Assembly (NCBI GenBank): GCA_964458795.1
Contig: CAYWJW010000023.1
Span: forward strand, 1 to 23,863
Reading direction: 5' to 3'
DNA length: 23,863 nucleotides
Source: JAJTHY01 sp964458795
Lineage (GTDB): Bacteria > Pseudomonadota > Alphaproteobacteria > Rickettsiales > Midichloriaceae
Part shown: positions 1 to 6,128 of the stretch, piece after piece
Layout of the letters: each line of letters begins with the position of its first letter
Numbering within the stretch: the stretch's first letter is position 1
Program-made: the position numbers and the translations under genes
The notes under the pieces: generated by a model
Database searches by the model: none
Seen by the model: only the letters and a program-made list of their open reading frames with translations
What the model was told of the DNA's origin: nothing

Positions 1-1246
1 AAACGCAAGATAGTGCCTTTTGAGCAGCTATTGTACCATCAAATGTTTCTGGTTTTATTTGACAGTTATCGCAGTTGCCGCAAGGATCAGATTTATCACC
101 AAAGTAGCTAAGCAGGATTTGCCTTCTGCAATAAGCCGATTCGCACAGTCCTATAAGAGCGTTGAGTTTTCGATGCTCAATGCGTTTTTGATTCTCAGGG
201 CTTTCTGCGTCATCTATCCAACTTCTTTGCATAGCCGCATCGTCTATGCCGTAGATCATATAAGCATTAGCAGGCGAATCATCTCTGCCAGCTCTGCCTG
301 TTTCTTGGTAATAAGCTTCAATGTTTTTGGGGATATTCATATGCACTACGAAGCGCACATCAGGTTTATCTATTCCCATACCAAAGGCGATAGTGGCAAC
401 AATAATAGTTTTTTCTTCTCGTAAAAATTTAGTTTGGTTTGCTTCTCTTGTTTTGTTATCCAAGCCTGCATGATAGGGTAAAGCATCTATTCCTTGTTCT
501 TTCAACCACGCTGCCATGTCATCAACCTTCTTGCGAGAGATACAATATACTATGCCGCTGTCATCTGGGTGATGCTCCTTAATAAAATTCAAGACCTGTA
601 GTTTCGGGTTATTGCGATAGGTAATTCTGTAATGGATGTTTGGTCGGTCAAATCCATTAATAAAGGTCCTGCCGTTTTGTAACCCAAGCTTTTCTATGAT
701 GTCTTGGCGAGTAGGCTCGTCTGCAGTGGCGGTTAGAGCAATTCTTGGAATACTTGGGAATTTTTCTTGCAGGATAGATAATGCAGCGTAATGCGGGCGA
801 AAGTCATGACCCCATTGGGAGATGCAGTGAGCTTCATCAATGGCGAATAAAGCTAATTTGCAGGATGATAATAATTCTAAGAATTCAGGCATTATTAGGC
901 GTTCAGGAGCTACATAGAGCAGGTCTAACTGGTTAGCTTGGAGTTTTTCTATAACTTGTTGCACATAGCCTTTTGATAAAGAAGAGTTAATCGCTGCTGC
1001 AGCAATGCCGATTTGGTCTAACGCGGTGATTTGATCTTGCATTAGGGCGATTAGCGGAGAGACCACTATGCCAACACCATCACGGCAAAGCGATGGGATT
1101 TGATAGCACAGGGATTTACCTCCCCCTGTGGGCATTAGTACAAAGGCATTGTGGCCTGCTATTATATGCTCAACAATTTTGGCTTGTTGTCCACGGAACT
1201 CTTTATAGCCGTATTTCTCTTTAAGAATTTCAAGGGGATTTGCCAT
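1..1246 (-). CDS. recQ: ATP-dependent DNA helicase RecQ (3' part cut by window edge)
   Basis: RecQ is a 3'-5' superfamily 2 helicase that acts in DNA repair and recombination. The minus-strand translation begins MANPLEILKEKYGYKEFRGQQ, followed by the Walker A segment MPTGGGKSLCYQIP, the DEAH box and aromatic loop (AIDEAHCISQWGHDFRP), the SALTATA-like motif III (IALTATA), and motifs V-VI (ATIAFGMGIDKPDVRFVVH, then QETGRAGRD). Near the window edge come the four zinc-binding cysteines of the RecQ-Ct domain (C..C spaced in CESAYC and CGNCDNC). About 415 residues are visible. The winged-helix and any HRDC domain lie outside the window. The start is fixed because an in-frame TAA directly abuts the ATG. 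No Shine-Dalgarno precedes this ATG by itself, and a small ORF with a good one ends exactly at it, which suggests translational coupling. Confidence 0.96.
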   Translation of the reverse strand, partial: MANPLEILKEKYGYKEFRGQQAKIVEHIIAGHNAFVLMPTGGGKSLCYQIPSLCRDGVGIVVSPLIALMQDQITALDQIGIAAAAINSSLSKGYVQQVIEKLQANQLDLLYVAPERLIMPEFLELLSSCKLALFAIDEAHCISQWGHDFRPHYAALSILQEKFPSIPRIALTATADEPTRQDIIEKLGLQNGRTFINGFDRPNIHYRITYRNNPKLQVLNFIKEHHPDDSGIVYCISRKKVDDMAAWLKEQGIDALPYHAGLDNKTREANQTKFLREEKTIIVATIAFGMGIDKPDVRFVVHMNIPKNIEAYYQETGRAGRDDSPANAYMIYGIDDAAMQRSWIDDAESPENQKRIEHRKLNALIGLCESAYCRRQILLSYFGDKSDPCGNCDNCQIKPETFDGTIAAQKALSCV

Positions 1247-1318
1247 TTATATATTTCTAAACCAGAAATAGCGCTCAGCTTTATCCAAAACATCACATGT
1301 CAAAGTGATTTTACTCAT
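1247..1318 (-). CDS. possible 23-aa leader peptide abutting recQ
   Basis: This short reading frame begins with ATG behind a strong ribosome-binding site (GGGAG, seven bases upstream). It runs 23 codons (MSKITLTCDVLDKAERYFWF and three more) and stops at a TAA immediately followed by the recQ ATG, in the same frame. It lies just downstream of a TATAAT promoter. It could be a leader that couples translation into recQ. It could also be an N-terminal extension of RecQ cut off by a stop codon, although known RecQ proteins start near the MANPLEIL equivalent. I recognise no domain. There is no evidence beyond signals and spacing. Confidence 0.4.
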   Translation of the reverse strand: MSKITLTCDVLDKAERYFWFRNI

Positions 1319-1351
1319 AACAGTTCTCCCAAATATATCCTAATTGATAGT

Positions 1352-1380
1352 ATTATACAAATAGGAATAACTGTATGGAA
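1352..1380 (-). promoter_or_regulatory. predicted sigma70 promoter for the recQ leader/recQ
   Basis: On the minus strand there is a perfect -10 TATAAT (1357 to 1352), 17 bases after a weak -35 TTCCAT (1380 to 1375). Transcription would start near 1345, about 27 bases before the leader ORF. Directly upstream of the -35 lies TTCACTTAGGG (1383-1393), part of a block shared with the gatB upstream region. Confidence 0.5.
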
Positions 1381-1382
1381 GC

Positions 1383-1393
1383 CCCTAAGTGAA
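1383..1393 (-). promoter_or_regulatory. TTCACTTAGGG element, copy 1 (recQ promoter)
   Basis: This is the minus-strand sequence TTCACTTAGGG, starting 25 bases upstream of the TATAAT of the recQ promoter. The same 11-mer occurs 25 bases upstream of TATACT before gatB (4560-4570). Extended to 19 bases (through the -35 region) the two blocks match at 16 positions. It could be a binding site for a regulator, or a dispersed repeat. Confidence 0.4.
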
Positions 1394-1477
1394 ATTTTAT
1401 TTGTAATCCTCTCCAATACTAGGGCATATTGTCTTGGATTTCAAACGTGTTAGGTAGTTAAGTATATTACTGAGCCT

Positions 1478-1876
1478 TTAAGCTTGAGATGACTGGAATT
1501 GTTGCTCCCAATATTTTTTGAACCGCATCAAGCGAGTTGTAGAGAGGGTGGGGTCTTTGGGAAGGTGCACCTTTCCACTTCTAGTAACTAAAGCTCCTGA
1601 CTCTACAAAATAGACTTCTTTTGCACCGCAGTTCATAAAATCTGTTACGATTTTTGTACATTCATCAAGATCTTGTGACAATCTATCCATGTTCTGAATG
1701 AAGATATTATCTCCTTCACTAATAAATTCTAGTAGTGCCTTAAGTTGTGGCATATTGCTATCATCCTTAGAATCTATATCTGTAAAAACTTTATCCAGCT
1801 TTATACCTTCAAGCTGTTTATGAGAATCCAGATCAGAGCTACTCGCTTTAATATATCCTATATTTCTACTTAACAT
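1478..1876 (-). CDS. degenerate stand-alone serine recombinase (resolvase N-terminal) domain protein
   Basis: This 132-residue protein matches only the N-terminal catalytic fold of the resolvase/invertase family. IGYIKASSSD aligns with the family's YARVSTSD, then F(I/E)SEGDNIFIQNMDRLSQDL aligns with REGDTLVVWKLDRLGRSL. The nucleophile position is kept (Ser12). The Arg of YARVS is Lys10, and the second Arg of DRLxR is Gln in DRLSQ. The long E helix and the C-terminal helix-turn-helix DNA-binding domain of normal resolvases (about 180-200 residues) are missing. The ATG follows a strong GGAGG. This is either a decayed recombinase or a domesticated resolvase-like protein. Family membership is fairly secure; activity is doubtful from the missing residues. 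Confidence 0.65.
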   Translation of the reverse strand: MLSRNIGYIKASSSDLDSHKQLEGIKLDKVFTDIDSKDDSNMPQLKALLEFISEGDNIFIQNMDRLSQDLDECTKIVTDFMNCGAKEVYFVESGALVTRSGKVHLPKDPTLSTTRLMRFKKYWEQQFQSSQA

Positions 1877-2146
1877 GGTTCCTCCAATGAAATGAAATTA
1901 CACCCCTAATCTACACTCGAACTAGTTAAGTGCTTCCCAGAGGGTATAGATCGATGTTGTCTATATTCAAGATAAATGTTGGCATATAACACATACTATT
2001 ATAGCAACATTCTATATTATCTTTTCTACACTACATCTGGCTTTGCATGACTTAGTCAGCTATCGTCACATAAAAGTATAACATATTTCTGCGATACCAA
2101 GAAGAAATTTTATATAAGATTTGCCACATTAAGTTCAGTTATACAA
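1877..2146. other. intergenic region with a perfect 11-bp palindrome and an isolated TATAAT
   Basis: This 270-base gap lies upstream of the resolvase-like gene. On the minus strand it holds GGAGGAACC just before the gene's ATG and a TATAAT (2003 to 1998) without a clear -35. The TATAAT lies between the arms ATGTTG (1976-1981) and CAACAT (2005-2010). A perfect palindrome TGACTTAGTCA is at 2048-2058. I see no ORF with coding character, no RNA gene and no strong terminator. Confidence 0.35.
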
Positions 2147-2623
2147 TTAACGAGATATAAGGCTTGCAGAGACCATGGCACCGGCTAGTGTTGCTGTTGG
2201 TATAAGAGGAATAGCGCCGGCTAGATCCCAAATTTCCTTGGTTTTCGTCGATAAATCATCACTATCAGGATTGCGGAGATACTCTATAATACTTTTCAAG
2301 GTACGACCATTATACTTATTTGCACCAGCTATCCCAGCTATTCCACATATTGTTGCGCTCAAAGTTATGATTGCAGCATGTGTTTTAGATTGTGCGCACA
2401 GAATTGGGGAGGCTACTGTTCCTAAGGTGACGCCCAAGCTAAAAGTACGAACATTCCATTCACGTGGGTAATACTCCAACACATCAAAGAATTTACCAAA
2501 AGTTAAGCATCCAAACCCGGTCAGTAGTGACCCTGCTAGTATCTTCACGCCCACAGGGATGGTAAAGCTTGGCATTGATTTACATAGCTTCAGTATTTCA
2601 TATATATATTTAATTTGAGACAT
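2147..2623 (-). CDS. hypothetical multi-pass membrane protein
   Basis: I do not recognise this protein of about 158 residues. After a short N-terminal amphipathic stretch it shows about four hydrophobic segments: residues ~23-45, ~61-77, ~82-100 and ~134-155. They are rich in Gly, Ala, Ile and Thr (for example ITLSATICGIAGIAGA and LIPTATLAGAMVSASLI). Between the third and fourth there is a polar loop with NPDSDDLSTKTKE. There is no signal-peptidase site and no enzyme motif, so an inner-membrane location is inferred. I chose the ATG at 2623; an in-frame GTG at 2632 would add three residues. It is a single gene behind its own strong promoter, separated by 114 bases from the zf-CHCC gene. The promoter argues that it is a real, expressed gene. 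Confidence 0.6.
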   Translation of the reverse strand: MSQIKYIYEILKLCKSMPSFTIPVGVKILAGSLLTGFGCLTFGKFFDVLEYYPREWNVRTFSLGVTLGTVASPILCAQSKTHAAIITLSATICGIAGIAGANKYNGRTLKSIIEYLRNPDSDDLSTKTKEIWDLAGAIPLIPTATLAGAMVSASLISR

Positions 2624-2649
2624 ATTAACCACAATTATTTATGGAGCTA

Positions 2650-2678
2650 ATTATAACAAAAACAATCAGTTATTGCAA
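2650..2678 (-). promoter_or_regulatory. strong sigma70 promoter with extended -10 for the membrane protein gene
   Basis: On the minus strand, TTGCAA (2678 to 2673) is followed by a 17-base spacer and a perfect TATAAT (2655 to 2650). The -10 is preceded by TGT, giving the extended form TGTTATAAT. Transcription should start near 2643, about 20 bases before the ATG at 2623. Confidence 0.65.
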
Positions 2679-2746
2679 CTAGAAGTTGAATTATTATTCC
2701 CTGACTTAGCTATACTGTCCCAAACTATTTGTTATAATATGGTTAG

Positions 2747-2938
2747 TCAGTCTTCATAATTTTCTTCTACGTACACAAATACCTTGCCGCAGTAAGGGCA
2801 AGTGATGTCGAAAGCATCGTGTTTAATTTCCAAGTAGATTTTTGGATGTCCAAGCGAGCCATTGCCGCCATCACAACTAACGCTTCTTTGCTTTACAATT
2901 CTCTTATCGGCAATAGTCATGTTTTCGCTTTTTGTCAT
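2747..2938 (-). CDS. zf-CHCC zinc-finger protein, NDUFS6-like
   Basis: This 63-residue protein has the zf-CHCC pattern CDGG..GSLGHPKIYLEI..DAFDITCPYCGKVFV. The predicted zinc ligands are Cys22, His31, Cys47 and Cys50. The family is the bacterial counterpart of the C-terminal part of mitochondrial NDUFS6, the zinc-binding accessory subunit of respiratory complex I. It is common as a small free-standing protein in Alphaproteobacteria. The role in complex I here is inferred from family membership only. It lies 36 bases after the gatB stop on the same strand, so it is probably cotranscribed with gatB. An internal Met7 is an alternative start; neither start has a clear Shine-Dalgarno. Confidence 0.85.
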   Translation of the reverse strand: MTKSENMTIADKRIVKQRSVSCDGGNGSLGHPKIYLEIKHDAFDITCPYCGKVFVYVEENYED

Positions 2939-2974
2939 ATGCTAACTAATATACTATATATTTTAATGGCTTAA

Positions 2975-4435
2975 TCAAGGCTGCCCTAGTTTATCTTTTA
3001 GAAGCATATTGACGGAATTAGGATTTGCCTTGCCTTGGCTTAATTTCATAACTTGCCCTACGAAGAAGCCAAATAGTTTATCCTTGCCAGATTTATATTC
3101 AGCAACCTTATCCTGATTTTGGGCAATCACATCATCGATAATTTTCTCAATGGCGCTATTATCGCTAACCTGAGTTAAGCCTTCGCGTTCAACAATTGCG
3201 CGGGCGCTCCCACCTTCGGTAAACATAACATCGAAGACCTGCTTGGCGATTTTACCGGAGATGGTATTATCCTTGATCAGCTCTAACAGCTCAGACATTT
3301 GTCTTGCAGATATAGGAGATTTTTGTATGCTCAATCCATCTTTATTTAGCCGTGCAAATAGCTCGCCGGTAATCCAATTGGCTGCCATTTTAGCATCCGA
3401 ATGTATTGCTACCTCTTCAAAATACTCAGCTACAATTTTTTCAGCTACCAGTACGGAAGCATCATAATGGGATAGACCCATTTGTTCAGTATAGCGTTTA
3501 ATTTTTTGATCAGGCAATTCAGGTAGACTACTTTTAATTTTTTCTACATATTCAGTGGTTAAGTTAAGAGGAAGTAAGTCCGGATCTGGGAAATATCGGT
3601 AATCATGCGCTTCTTCTTTTGAGCGCATCGTACGGGTTTCACCGGTAGATGCATCAAATAGTCGGGTTTCTTGAATCACTGCAGAACCGCTTTCTATAAG
3701 GTTCACTTGACGTTCAGCTTCATGCTCAATTGCGCGCATTACATTGCGAATAGAATTCACGTTTTTAATTTCTGCGCGAGTTCCAAGTTTAGTTTCTCCC
3801 ACGCGCCTTACTGAGACGTTAGCATCACAGCGCAATGAGCCCTTTTCCATGTCTCCATCACATGTGCCTAAATAGCGCACAATAGAACGCAACTTCTTTA
3901 AATATTCACCAGCCTCTTCGCTGGTTCTAATATCGGGCTCAGATACTATCTCCATTAGAGCCACTCCTGCACGGTTAAGATCTATAAAGCTCTCATTTGG
4001 GCTTTGATCGTGCAAGCTCTTTCCGGCATCTTGTTCCAAGTGGATTCTAGTTATACCAACTTCTTTTACACTGCCATCTGGCATATCTAGGAAAATTGTT
4101 CCCTTTCCCACAATAGGGTGATGGAATTGTGAGATTTGGTATCCGGAGGGCAAGTCGGGATAGAAATAATTTTTGCGATCAAACACGCTCGTTAAGTTTA
4201 TTTTTGCATTAAGACCTAAGCCGGTTTTTACAGCCTGCTCAACACATTTGGAGTTTAGAGTTGGTAACATCCCAGGAAAGCCTGCATCGATGAAAGCTAC
4301 TTGGGTGTTAGGCTCAGCCCCAAAATCCGTAGGTGCGCCAGAAAACAGCTTTGAGTTCGATATGACCTGCGCATGTACTTCAAGACCAATTACCATTTCC
4401 CAATCGCCAGTAACGCCTTTAACTATGCCTGCCAT
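2975..4435 (-). CDS. gatB: Asp-tRNA(Asn)/Glu-tRNA(Gln) amidotransferase subunit B
   Basis: GatB binds the mischarged tRNA and phosphorylates its Glu/Asp side chain in the GatCAB complex, making Gln-tRNA(Gln) or Asn-tRNA(Asn). The 486 residues match full family length. The sequence shows WEMVIGLEVHAQV near the start, VFDRKNYFYPDLPSGYQISQ, LEQDAGKSLHDQSP, DLNRAGVALMEIVSEPD, the signature DGDMEKGSLRCDANVSVR, and YRYFPDPDLLPL. The helical C-terminal tRNA-binding domain follows to the end (GQVMKLSQGKANPNSVNMLL). The ATG follows AAGAAGG. Unlike the usual gatC-gatA-gatB order, the gene just upstream is a TerC homologue, so gatA and gatC must be elsewhere. It probably shares a transcript with the downstream zf-CHCC gene. 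Confidence 0.97.
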   Translation of the reverse strand: MAGIVKGVTGDWEMVIGLEVHAQVISNSKLFSGAPTDFGAEPNTQVAFIDAGFPGMLPTLNSKCVEQAVKTGLGLNAKINLTSVFDRKNYFYPDLPSGYQISQFHHPIVGKGTIFLDMPDGSVKEVGITRIHLEQDAGKSLHDQSPNESFIDLNRAGVALMEIVSEPDIRTSEEAGEYLKKLRSIVRYLGTCDGDMEKGSLRCDANVSVRRVGETKLGTRAEIKNVNSIRNVMRAIEHEAERQVNLIESGSAVIQETRLFDASTGETRTMRSKEEAHDYRYFPDPDLLPLNLTTEYVEKIKSSLPELPDQKIKRYTEQMGLSHYDASVLVAEKIVAEYFEEVAIHSDAKMAANWITGELFARLNKDGLSIQKSPISARQMSELLELIKDNTISGKIAKQVFDVMFTEGGSARAIVEREGLTQVSDNSAIEKIIDDVIAQNQDKVAEYKSGKDKLFGFFVGQVMKLSQGKANPNSVNMLLKDKLGQP

Positions 4436-4528
4436 GGTTTTTATACCTTCTTAATTTTGTTGATTATGTTTACCATTTTACTCGCAATCTTTCAAGAATT
4501 GCTTTTTATTTTTAAATTGGTATTACTT

Positions 4529-4557
4529 AGTATACTTGACGAGTATGGGCAGTGGCA
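4529..4557 (-). promoter_or_regulatory. possible gatB promoter
   Basis: On the minus strand TATACT (4534 to 4529) has five of six consensus bases. The -35 position, 17 bases upstream, is a poor TGCCAC. It is proposed because it sits at the same spacing from the shared TTCACTTAGGG element as the better recQ promoter. The leader would be about 87 bases. gatB may also be read through from the TerC gene 157 bases upstream. Confidence 0.35.
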
Positions 4558-4559
4558 GT

Positions 4560-4570
4560 CCCTAAGTGAA
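4560..4570 (-). promoter_or_regulatory. TTCACTTAGGG element, copy 2 (gatB upstream region)
   Basis: Identical to the 11-mer at 1383-1393, with the same 25-base distance to a -10-like hexamer. Here it overlaps a small inverted repeat (GTGAA, five bases, TTCAC at 4566-4580). Confidence 0.4.
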
Positions 4571-4592
4571 TATTTTTCACACCGCATATCTA

Positions 4593-5519
4593 TCATTCTA
4601 CCTGCCTCTTTGTTAGGTGCCAAGAGACTAGGATTGAAGTGATGAGCACTGACAGTATTATCATTAGAGAGTATTCTACTGGTAAGTGAAAGCCCTGCAT
4701 GGCTGCAATCATCTTGAATCCGACAAATCCCAGTATAATTGAGATACCATATTTTAAATATCTGAAGCGTTCAACTAGTCTCTCTAACATAAAGTAGAGT
4801 GAGCGTAGGCCTAGGATTGCAAATATATTTGAAGTAAATACTATGAAGGTATTTTGGGTAATTGCTAGTATTGCAGGAATAGAATCGAGAGCGAAGATGA
4901 GATCGGTCTTCTCAACCAGTATAAGGGCTATAAAAAGTGGAGTGAACTTTCTGTGGCCATTTTCTAAAACAACGAATTTATCACCATAAATTTTGCTGGT
5001 TGTCTTCCCGAAGCGCTTTAAGAAGGACATCGTGTTACTGGTCTCACCAGTTAATGGACCATTAGTTTCCATGAAAAATATCTTTATGGCGCTTATAATC
5101 AACAAACTGCCAAATATGTAAAATATCCAGGTGAAATGTTGAAAGAGGTAAATGCCTCCTGTAATCATAATCAAACGCATAAATATAGCGCCTAGTATCC
5201 CCCAGTACAGAACTCTGTGCTGGAACCTCGCCGGTATTTTAAAATGCATAAAGATTAGTAAAAAGACAAAAACATTATCCATGCTTAGCGCAAGCTCTAC
5301 TACATAACCTGTGATGAACTCAAGCGCCATAACTCTGCCGCCATAAAAGTAAATGAATGTACAGAATATTGAGGCAAGTAGCACCCAAATACTCACCATG
5401 GTGGAAGATTCCCATAGAGTTATTTTATGGGCTCTCTTGTGAAATGATTTAAGATCTATAACAGTGACTACCATTACAAATGCAATAAAGCCGATCCAAA
5501 AATATAATGGGAATTCCAT
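4593..5519 (-). CDS. TerC family integral membrane protein
   Basis: This 308-residue polytopic inner-membrane protein has about eight to nine hydrophobic segments. It carries both TerC family signatures with their membrane-embedded acidic residues: ELALSMDNVFVFLLIF (about residues 75-90) and EKTDLIFALDSIPAILAIT (about residues 203-221). Members such as Alx of E. coli are linked to manganese export and pH- or metal-stress responses, and TerC itself to tellurite resistance. There are no other ter genes here, so a metal-ion transport role is the better guess. Length is typical of the Alx-like subgroup. It is transcribed away from rlmH. The spacer between the two holds a 20-bp palindrome next to its predicted promoter. 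It may read through into gatB. Confidence 0.93.
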   Translation of the reverse strand: MEFPLYFWIGFIAFVMVVTVIDLKSFHKRAHKITLWESSTMVSIWVLLASIFCTFIYFYGGRVMALEFITGYVVELALSMDNVFVFLLIFMHFKIPARFQHRVLYWGILGAIFMRLIMITGGIYLFQHFTWIFYIFGSLLIISAIKIFFMETNGPLTGETSNTMSFLKRFGKTTSKIYGDKFVVLENGHRKFTPLFIALILVEKTDLIFALDSIPAILAITQNTFIVFTSNIFAILGLRSLYFMLERLVERFRYLKYGISIILGFVGFKMIAAMQGFHLPVEYSLMIILSVLITSILVSWHLTKRQVE

Positions 5520-5547
5520 GCGTTTACTTTATTAACTCGTTTCAAGA

Positions 5548-5576
5548 TTAATAAGGCATAATACTCCATATTTCAA
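5548..5576 (-). promoter_or_regulatory. predicted terC-family gene promoter
   Basis: On the minus strand, TTGAAA (5576 to 5571), a 17-base spacer and TATTAA (5553 to 5548). Transcription would start near 5541, about 22 bases before the ATG. The 20-bp palindrome ends five bases upstream of the -35. Confidence 0.45.
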
Positions 5577-5581
5577 TTAAA

Positions 5582-5601
5582 ATGAGAGTTATAACTCTCA
5601 T
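5582..5601. promoter_or_regulatory. 20-bp perfect palindrome between divergent terC-type gene and rlmH
   Basis: ATGAGAGTTATAACTCTCAT reads identically on both strands. It lies one base upstream of the -35 of the rlmH promoter and five bases upstream of the -35 of the TerC-gene promoter. That is an operator-like or activator-site-like position for a dimeric regulator serving both genes. It lacks a loop and a T-tract, so it is not a terminator. The regulator is unknown. Confidence 0.5.
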
Positions 5602-5602
5602 A

Positions 5603-5631
5603 TTGCGCGCGCTAAGCAAACTATATATACT
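5603..5631 (+). promoter_or_regulatory. predicted rlmH promoter
   Basis: TTGCGC (5603-5608), a 17-base spacer and TATACT (5626-5631). Transcription would start near 5638, giving a leader of about 17 bases that contains AGGA six bases before the rlmH ATG. Confidence 0.5.
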
Positions 5632-5654
5632 TTATATCAATTCTAGGAACTTAA

Positions 5655-6116
5655 ATGGCACTTAAGATCATAATTAATGCAATTGGTAAAATAACTGAAC
5701 GAGAGCTTATCACCCTTACTCAGGAATATATAAAGCGTACCAAGTGGAATGTGATAGTTAATGAATTCAATCAGGCTCAGGAAGGTAGTGCATCGATTAA
5801 TAAAGTTAAGGAGGCTAAGTCCCTTTGGCCTTCTGAGACGAGTGCATCGTATATTGTAGCTCTAGATGAAAAAGGTGAAGAATTAACTAGTAGCGAGTTT
5901 GCACACACAATTGCGAAGCTTGAAGAAAGAGGGATCAACAAACTTTATTTCCTGTTAGGTGGCGCTGATGGACACGATGCAAAAACCTTAAAAAATGCTG
6001 ACCTAACTATTTCACTAGGCAAAATGACCATGCCGCACAAGCTTGCTAGACTTATTTTGATTGAACAAATATATCGAGCATTTACCATAAACACCAGGCA
6101 TCCATATCATAGGTAG
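5655..6116 (+). CDS. rlmH: 23S rRNA (pseudouridine-1915-N3)-methyltransferase RlmH
   Basis: RlmH is a homodimeric SPOUT (knotted) methyltransferase that methylates pseudouridine 1915 in helix 69 of 23S rRNA, in assembled 70S ribosomes. The 153-residue length is normal. The SAM-binding knot is visible in the second half: LYFLLGGADGHDAKTL (GGADGH loop), then LTISLGKMTMPHKLARLILIEQIYRAFTI, ending with the conserved HPYHR C-terminus that reaches the target base. The start is supported by AGGA six bases upstream. The gene stands alone on the plus strand, divergent from the TerC-family gene and convergent with the ankyrin gene, whose stop is only 12 bases away. Confidence 0.95.
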   Translation: MALKIIINAIGKITERELITLTQEYIKRTKWNVIVNEFNQAQEGSASINKVKEAKSLWPSETSASYIVALDEKGEELTSSEFAHTIAKLEERGINKLYFLLGGADGHDAKTLKNADLTISLGKMTMPHKLARLILIEQIYRAFTINTRHPYHR

Positions 6117-6126
6117 TTATACCTAT
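6109..6126. terminator. weak hairpin between convergent rlmH and ankyrin gene
   Basis: ATAGGTA and TACCTAT form a seven-bp stem around the loop GTTA. It overlaps the rlmH stop codon and lies between the two convergent genes. It has few GC pairs and no clear T-tract on the plus side, so termination activity is uncertain. Confidence 0.3.
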
Positions 6127-6128
6127 TC

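Noticed and set aside
1151..1453. 100-codon plus-strand frame over the recQ start region
   Set aside because: It runs antisense across the conserved RecQ N-terminus and the recQ promoter, has no RBS and resembles no family.
2175..2471. 98-codon plus-strand frame antisense to the membrane protein gene
   Set aside because: The minus-strand gene has an extended -10 promoter and coherent membrane segments; the antisense frame has neither signals nor family features.
2730..2741. Plus-strand TGTTATAAT (extended -10) upstream of the zf-CHCC stop
   Set aside because: No plus-strand gene follows and no suitable -35 is evident; probably chance in AT-rich DNA.
5605..5612. GCGCGCGC self-complementary run
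   Set aside because: A simple dinucleotide repeat within the rlmH promoter -35/spacer; too short to claim as a separate site.
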